A stretch of 10,370 nt of DNA from Prevotellaceae bacterium. Lineage in GTDB: Bacteria; Bacteroidota; Bacteroidia; Bacteroidales; UBA932. Below the pieces are notes generated by a model that worked only from the letters and a program-made list of their open reading frames with translations, was not told where the DNA came from and did no database searches. The stretch spans positions 1 to 10,370 of the forward strand of contig JAIRMD010000148.1 in NCBI GenBank assembly GCA_031258915.1, given 5' to 3'. Made by a program: the position numbers and the translations under genes. Positions 7,262 through 10,370 of this stretch are shown here, piece after piece. The stretch's first letter is position 1, and every line of letters begins with the position of its first letter.

Positions 7262-7352
7262 CTAAGATGCCGAAAATGGTGCGACGCTCGCGGAGAGCAT
7301 CAAGGCTAACGGTAGGGCGGCGAGCCGTAACGAATGCACAAAATTATCCGCG

Positions 7353-7372
7353 CACAGCATAGCACAGTATAG
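7353..7372 (+). repeat. CACAGYATAG tandem decamer, two copies
   Basis: CACAGCATAG (7353-7362) is followed directly by CACAGTATAG (7363-7372), nine of ten bases identical. It lies 31 bases before the start codon of the djlA-like gene and six bases before a second, unrelated decamer repeat. Confidence 0.6.
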
Positions 7373-7377
7373 CGCCT

Positions 7378-7403
7378 AAACTTCTACAAACTTCTACAAA
7401 CTT
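7378..7403 (+). repeat. AAACTTCTAC tandem decamer, 2.6 copies, abutting a start codon
   Basis: AAACTTCTAC occurs exactly at 7378-7387 and 7388-7397, followed by a partial AAACTT at 7398-7403 that directly touches the ATG at 7404. The arrangement resembles the heptamer array before corA. A one-unit change would add or remove one helical turn of DNA upstream of the gene. Confidence 0.75.
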
Positions 7404-8135
7404 ATGGCAAAATACGGAAAATGGATTAGCGGCGCTATTGGCTGGTGGATATTAGGCCCCATAGGAGGGATTGTGGGCTTTGCCTTAGGTTCGCTGTTTG
7501 ATGCGAAGCTGGGTAACGCTCCGCAGCAGAGCGCCGGCGGCGGCGGAGCGCCCCGCGACGGCTTTGCCGTGAGCTTACTGGTGCTCATGGCGGCTGTGCT
7601 CAAAGCCGATGGTAAGGTGATGCAGTCGGAGCTGGACTACGTCAAGAAATTCCTTGTGCGGCAGTTCGGTGCAGAGGCGGCTAAGGAGTACCTGCATTTC
7701 TTGCGTAGCACGCTGCAGCGGCCACTTCCGCTGTACGATGTATGCCGGCAGATACGCGCTAACCTCAACCTGTCGGCACGCCTCCAGCTGCTGCACCTGC
7801 TGTTTGGCCTTGCCGCCGCTGACGGCGAAATACACGCCAGCGAGCAAAGCATCATCAAGCGCATTGCAGAGCACTTGGGCATTTCGCCGGCCGATTACAG
7901 CTCGGTCTGCGCAATGTTTGCCACGAGCGACCGAAGCTGGGCGTACAAGGTGCTGGAGGTAGAGCGCTCGGCTACCGACGAGGAGGTGAAAAAAGCCTAC
8001 CGCCGAATGGCCGTAAAGCACCACCCCGACAAGGTTGCGCAAATGGGCGACGATGTGCAGCGTGCTGCCGCCGAAAAATTTCGTAAGGTGCAGGAGGCCT
8101 ACGAGCATGTCAAGCAGGAGAGGAAGATAAGCTGA
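7404..8135 (+). CDS. DjlA-like membrane-anchored TerB/J-domain co-chaperone
   Basis: The product is expected to be an inner-membrane DnaK co-chaperone; DjlA in E. coli stimulates DnaK ATPase and affects envelope stress signalling. The 243-residue protein has three parts. First is a glycine-rich hydrophobic N-terminus (about 8-32, with WWILGPIGGIVGFALGSLFD) like the glycine-zipper membrane segment of DjlA. Second is a TerB-like helical domain (about 53-172), with two acidic signatures ADGKVMQSELDYVKKFL (68-84) and ADGEIHASEQSIIKR (139-153). Third is a C-terminal J domain (about 177-240), with YKVLEVERSATDEEVKKAYR and the HPD motif at 207-209 that is needed to activate DnaK. Length is slightly under E. 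coli DjlA (271). Domain order supports DjlA, but orthology across phyla is inferred, so no symbol is given. The start is fixed by the membrane segment. Confidence 0.88.
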   Translation: MAKYGKWISGAIGWWILGPIGGIVGFALGSLFDAKLGNAPQQSAGGGGAPRDGFAVSLLVLMAAVLKADGKVMQSELDYVKKFLVRQFGAEAAKEYLHFLRSTLQRPLPLYDVCRQIRANLNLSARLQLLHLLFGLAAADGEIHASEQSIIKRIAEHLGISPADYSSVCAMFATSDRSWAYKVLEVERSATDEEVKKAYRRMAVKHHPDKVAQMGDDVQRAAAEKFRKVQEAYEHVKQERKIS

Positions 8136-8191
8136 CGCCGGGCATGGAGTTATCAGGAATAAGTTAAAACAACAACAGGTAAACGCTAACT

Positions 8192-9481
8192 ATGAATTTT
8201 ATTGAAGAGCTGACGTGGCGCGGCATGGTACACGATATGACGCCGGGGCTTGATGAGCAGCTGAAAAAAGAAATGACTACGGCCTACGTGGGGATTGACC
8301 CCACCGCCGATTCGCTACACATAGGGCACTTGGTGGGCATTATGATGCTCAAGCACTTCCAGCGATGCGGGCACAAGCCGGTAGCCCTGGTGGGCGGCGC
8401 TACCGGAATGATTGGCGACCCGAGCGGTAAGTCGCGGGAGCGAAACCTGCTGGACGAGGATACCCTACGGCGCAACCAAGAGTGCATTAAAAAGCAGCTG
8501 GCCAAGTTTTTGGACTTTGAGAGTAGCCTCCCCACCGCTGCCGAGCTGGTGAACAACTACGACTGGATGAAGCCCGTTTCCTTCCTTGAGTTTATCCGCG
8601 ACGTGGGCAAGCACATCACCGTAAGCTACATGATGAGCAAGGACTCGGTGAAAAAGCGGCTGAGCGGCGAGGCTGCGGACGGCATGTCGTTCACCGAGTT
8701 CTCCTACCAGCTGGTGCAAGGCTACGATTTCCTGCACCTCTACCAAACCCGAAATTGCAAGCTGCAAATGGGCGGCAGCGACCAGTGGGGCAACATCACC
8801 ACCGGCACCGAGCTCATACGCCGCAAGGCTGGCGGTGAGGCGTTTGCCCTCACCTGCCCGCTCATCACCAAAGCCGACGGCAGCAAGTTTGGCAAAACCG
8901 AAGGCGGAAACGTCTGGCTCGATGCCCGCTACACGTCGCCCTACAGGTTCTACCAGTTCTGGCTCAACGTGAGCGATGCCGATGCCGAAAAGTATATCAA
9001 AATCTTCACCACGCTCGACAAGGCAGCCGTAGAAAAGCTGGCGGCAGAGCAAGCCGGAGCGCCCCACCTGCGCCCCCTGCAAAAGGCGCTGGCCAGGGAG
9101 GTTACCTGCATGGTGCACTCGGACGAAGAGTACCGCAAAGCGGTGGAGGCTTCGGCGGCGCTGTTCGGCAGCGCTGCCGAGGGGATGCTGAAAAAAGTAG
9201 ATGAGGAAACATTCTTATCGGTTTTTGAGGGCGTACCGACGTTTACCGTTGGCAAAGGCAAGCTGCCCATCAAGGCCGGCGAGCTGCTGGCGGTAGAGGC
9301 GCAAATTTTCTCTTCTAAGGGCGAATTCAAGAAGCTTGTGCAGGGAGGTGGCCTCAGCATCAACAAAGAGAAAATAAGCGACGCTGAGGCCATAATTTCG
9401 CCCAGTATGCTGCTCAACGGAAAGTACCTGCTGGTGCAAAAGGGCAAAAAGAATTACTTCATTGTAAAAATTCAGCCCTGA
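8192..9481 (+). CDS. tyrS: Tyrosyl-tRNA synthetase
   Basis: This class I aminoacyl-tRNA synthetase charges tRNA-Tyr with tyrosine in the cytoplasm. The 429-residue product has normal length for TyrRS of the E. coli type (about 424). The HIGH motif is at 43-46, a GGATGMIGDPSGKS segment at 68-81, and QMGGSDQWGNI at 192-202 forms the tyrosine pocket region. The second signature is KFGKT at 232-236, the form of KMSKS used by E. coli-type TyrRS. The C-terminal part (about 358-429) is an S4-like RNA-binding domain containing FKKLVQGGGLSIN. The ATG at 8192 is 56 bases after the previous gene; no riboswitch or T-box is evident in that gap. The stop TGA (9479-9481) lies inside the 3' end of the convergent minus-strand gene. 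Confidence 0.97.
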   Translation: MNFIEELTWRGMVHDMTPGLDEQLKKEMTTAYVGIDPTADSLHIGHLVGIMMLKHFQRCGHKPVALVGGATGMIGDPSGKSRERNLLDEDTLRRNQECIKKQLAKFLDFESSLPTAAELVNNYDWMKPVSFLEFIRDVGKHITVSYMMSKDSVKKRLSGEAADGMSFTEFSYQLVQGYDFLHLYQTRNCKLQMGGSDQWGNITTGTELIRRKAGGEAFALTCPLITKADGSKFGKTEGGNVWLDARYTSPYRFYQFWLNVSDADAEKYIKIFTTLDKAAVEKLAAEQAGAPHLRPLQKALAREVTCMVHSDEEYRKAVEASAALFGSAAEGMLKKVDEETFLSVFEGVPTFTVGKGKLPIKAGELLAVEAQIFSSKGEFKKLVQGGGLSINKEKISDAEAIISPSMLLNGKYLLVQKGKKNYFIVKIQP

Positions 9482-9487
9482 TTTTTT
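9441..9487. terminator. Possible bidirectional terminator at the tyrS / DUF6261-like junction
   Basis: AGGGC (9441-9445) pairs with GCCCT (9475-9479), and GAATT (9451-9455) pairs with AATTC (9469-9473). The 13-base loop and an asymmetric internal loop (5 versus 1 bases) interrupt the helix. On the plus strand six T follow at 9482-9487. On the minus strand the inner stem is followed by a run of five T. The structure spans both stop codons. The interrupted stem makes it a moderate candidate only. Confidence 0.35.
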
Positions 9488-10151
9488 CGAGCGCGACGTT
9501 CAGCTCTTTGACAAAAGCAACGCTCGAGTTGATGCCAACCATCCACTGATTTTCCACATGGCCGACAATGGCGCCGTAGTACCTGTCGGTTGCGGCGCGG
9601 GTTATTCGCATTGCCAACGCTATTTTTTCGGCTGCACCGCTGTAGCGCACTGTCGTCAGCGCGTTAAGCGCAGCATTCTCTACCGCAAGCCGCTTGCGCC
9701 ATCCGCTTACTCCAAGCTGCGCAACGGCTTGCTCGTAGGGTGCCTGTTGCAGCGTGCGCTCCAGCTTATCGTTGGCGGCTATTACGTCGTCAAATGCTGT
9801 TCGCTCTGTATTTTCGTAGCGCTCCACGAGGCGGTGAAGCTGCTGCGCTGCGCTGCGGTGGGTTGCGTCAAAGTGATGCAGTGCTGCCCCAACAAAGCCG
9901 GCAAAGCCCCGAAAGATGGCGCCGTGCGCGAGGTCTTGCTCTGCGATTTTTGCCGCAAGGTCGTTCTGGCAGATAAGGTCAAACGCTCTCTGCTCTTTGT
10001 CTAATGCGCTCCTGTAAAGGTCGTACAGCGGCTTTACCCCCAAAGCCTGCGGGTTATGCTTTGCCAAAATAGCGTTTATGGTTTCGCTAACATGGACGTG
10101 CGCTTCGCTTCTTAGCGCATGTAAATCAACGTGAGTAATAATTTTTTTCAT
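9459..10151 (-). CDS. Hypothetical protein resembling the DUF6261 family
   Basis: The 230-residue product has no signal peptide, membrane segment or catalytic motif that I can recognise. It looks almost entirely alpha-helical and alanine-rich. The pattern fits my recollection of Bacteroidota proteins of family DUF6261, whose function is unknown: MKKI start, an N-terminal helix with the HALRSEAHVHV segment, IFRGFAGFVGAALHHFD at 79-95, AAQQLHRLVERYENTERTAFD at 101-121, then paired helices containing LGVSGWRKRLAVEN and VRYSG. The match is from memory of family features, not a search. The ATG lies between two A-runs (seven A upstream, AAAAAAA after it). The upstream region is AT-rich and then a long (GT)n tract. 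The stop lies inside the end of tyrS, giving a 23-base tail-to-tail overlap. It is not obviously linked in function to tyrS. Confidence 0.8.
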   Translation of the reverse strand: MKKIITHVDLHALRSEAHVHVSETINAILAKHNPQALGVKPLYDLYRSALDKEQRAFDLICQNDLAAKIAEQDLAHGAIFRGFAGFVGAALHHFDATHRSAAQQLHRLVERYENTERTAFDDVIAANDKLERTLQQAPYEQAVAQLGVSGWRKRLAVENAALNALTTVRYSGAAEKIALAMRITRAATDRYYGAIVGHVENQWMVGINSSVAFVKELNVALEKIRAEFLQ

Positions 10152-10255
10152 TTTTTTTAATTATAAAAATAGCCATTTCAAAACCCAAAGAAAAATTTGC
10201 TCCGAAAATCTTGGAGTAAAGAATTGTGTACTTTATATAGTAAAAATTATTATAT
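10152..10255 (-). promoter_or_regulatory. AT-rich leader of the DUF6261-like gene
   Basis: About 100 bases of strongly AT-rich DNA separate the gene start from the (GT)n tract and probably contain its promoter. I found no exact TAnnTTTG on the minus strand. TATTTTTA close to the start codon is a partial match without a correctly spaced -33. A TATATAA-like stretch occurs further upstream. The promoter position therefore remains unassigned. Confidence 0.35.

Positions 10256-10370
<115 letters not shown>

Larger units (their letters stand above)
7262..7403 (+). other. 142-base leader between coaE and the djlA-like gene
   Basis: This gap has no recognisable gene and no exact TAnnTTTG box. Its left half is GC-rich with only short competing inverted repeats. 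Its right half consists largely of two sets of 10-base tandem repeats, annotated separately. Whether the downstream gene is read through from coaE or has its own promoter cannot be decided by eye. Confidence 0.5.

Noticed and set aside
7262..7352. Possible hairpin terminator after coaE (GATGC/GCATC and GCTC/GAGC pairs)
   Set aside because: The pairs overlap and compete, the stems are only 4-5 bases, and no T-run follows.
8136..8191. T-box or other leader regulation before tyrS
   Set aside because: The gap is only 56 bases, with no T-box sequence or stable hairpin visible, and T-box control is mainly a Gram-positive mechanism.
8192..8203. Identical first 12 bases ATGAATTTTATT in yajC and tyrS
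   Set aside because: Both encode Met-Asn-Phe-Ile. The match does not extend into the upstream sequence and is most simply chance in AT-rich starts.
8465..9118. 217-codon minus-strand frame opposite tyrS
   Set aside because: It lies wholly within tyrS, which carries all catalytic signatures. No start context or domain supports it.

Overview
The window looks like an ordinary chromosomal stretch of a member of the Bacteroidota, probably Bacteroidales-like, although I cannot fix the order from sequence alone. Three things point there. Promoter-like TAnnTTTG boxes, the -7 consensus of this phylum, sit upstream of several genes. NusB has the long form (315 residues) known from this phylum. The gene order nusB-yajC-ybbR-coaE is a familiar one for the group. 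No Shine-Dalgarno pattern is obvious before most starts, which also fits.

Layout, left to right. At 25-987 (+) is a CorA-family divalent cation transporter whose ATG directly follows a tandem heptamer repeat. Convergent to it is recQ (3284-1083, -), a RecQ helicase with an extra C-terminal domain. A divergent intergenic region (3285-3508) carries a -7 box for each direction. To its right is a run of plus-strand genes: lptB (ATPase of the lipopolysaccharide exporter), nusB (antitermination), yajC (Sec accessory), a YbbR-domain membrane protein, coaE (last step of coenzyme A synthesis), a DjlA-like TerB/J-domain membrane co-chaperone, and tyrS (tyrosyl-tRNA synthetase). A convergent minus-strand gene (10151-9459) overlaps the 3' end of tyrS by 23 bases; its product resembles the Bacteroidota family of unknown function DUF6261. 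The right edge is an AT-rich leader followed by a 71-base (GT)n microsatellite.

The genes are mostly housekeeping: envelope biogenesis (lptB, yajC, ybbR, djlA-like), transcription and translation (nusB, tyrS), cofactor synthesis (coaE), DNA repair (recQ) and Mg2+ uptake (corA). ybbR and coaE overlap by 4 bases and are probably translationally coupled. yajC appears to have its own promoter inside the end of nusB. There are no RNA genes, CRISPR arrays, insertion sequences, phage genes or recognisable defence systems.

I found no new multi-gene system. The most unusual signal is the (GT)n tract, part of an 80-base uninterrupted alternating pyrimidine-purine run upstream of the DUF6261-like gene. 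Next is a recurring pattern of short tandem repeats next to start codons (corA, djlA-like gene). These could be slippage-prone regulatory tracts, but that is inference.
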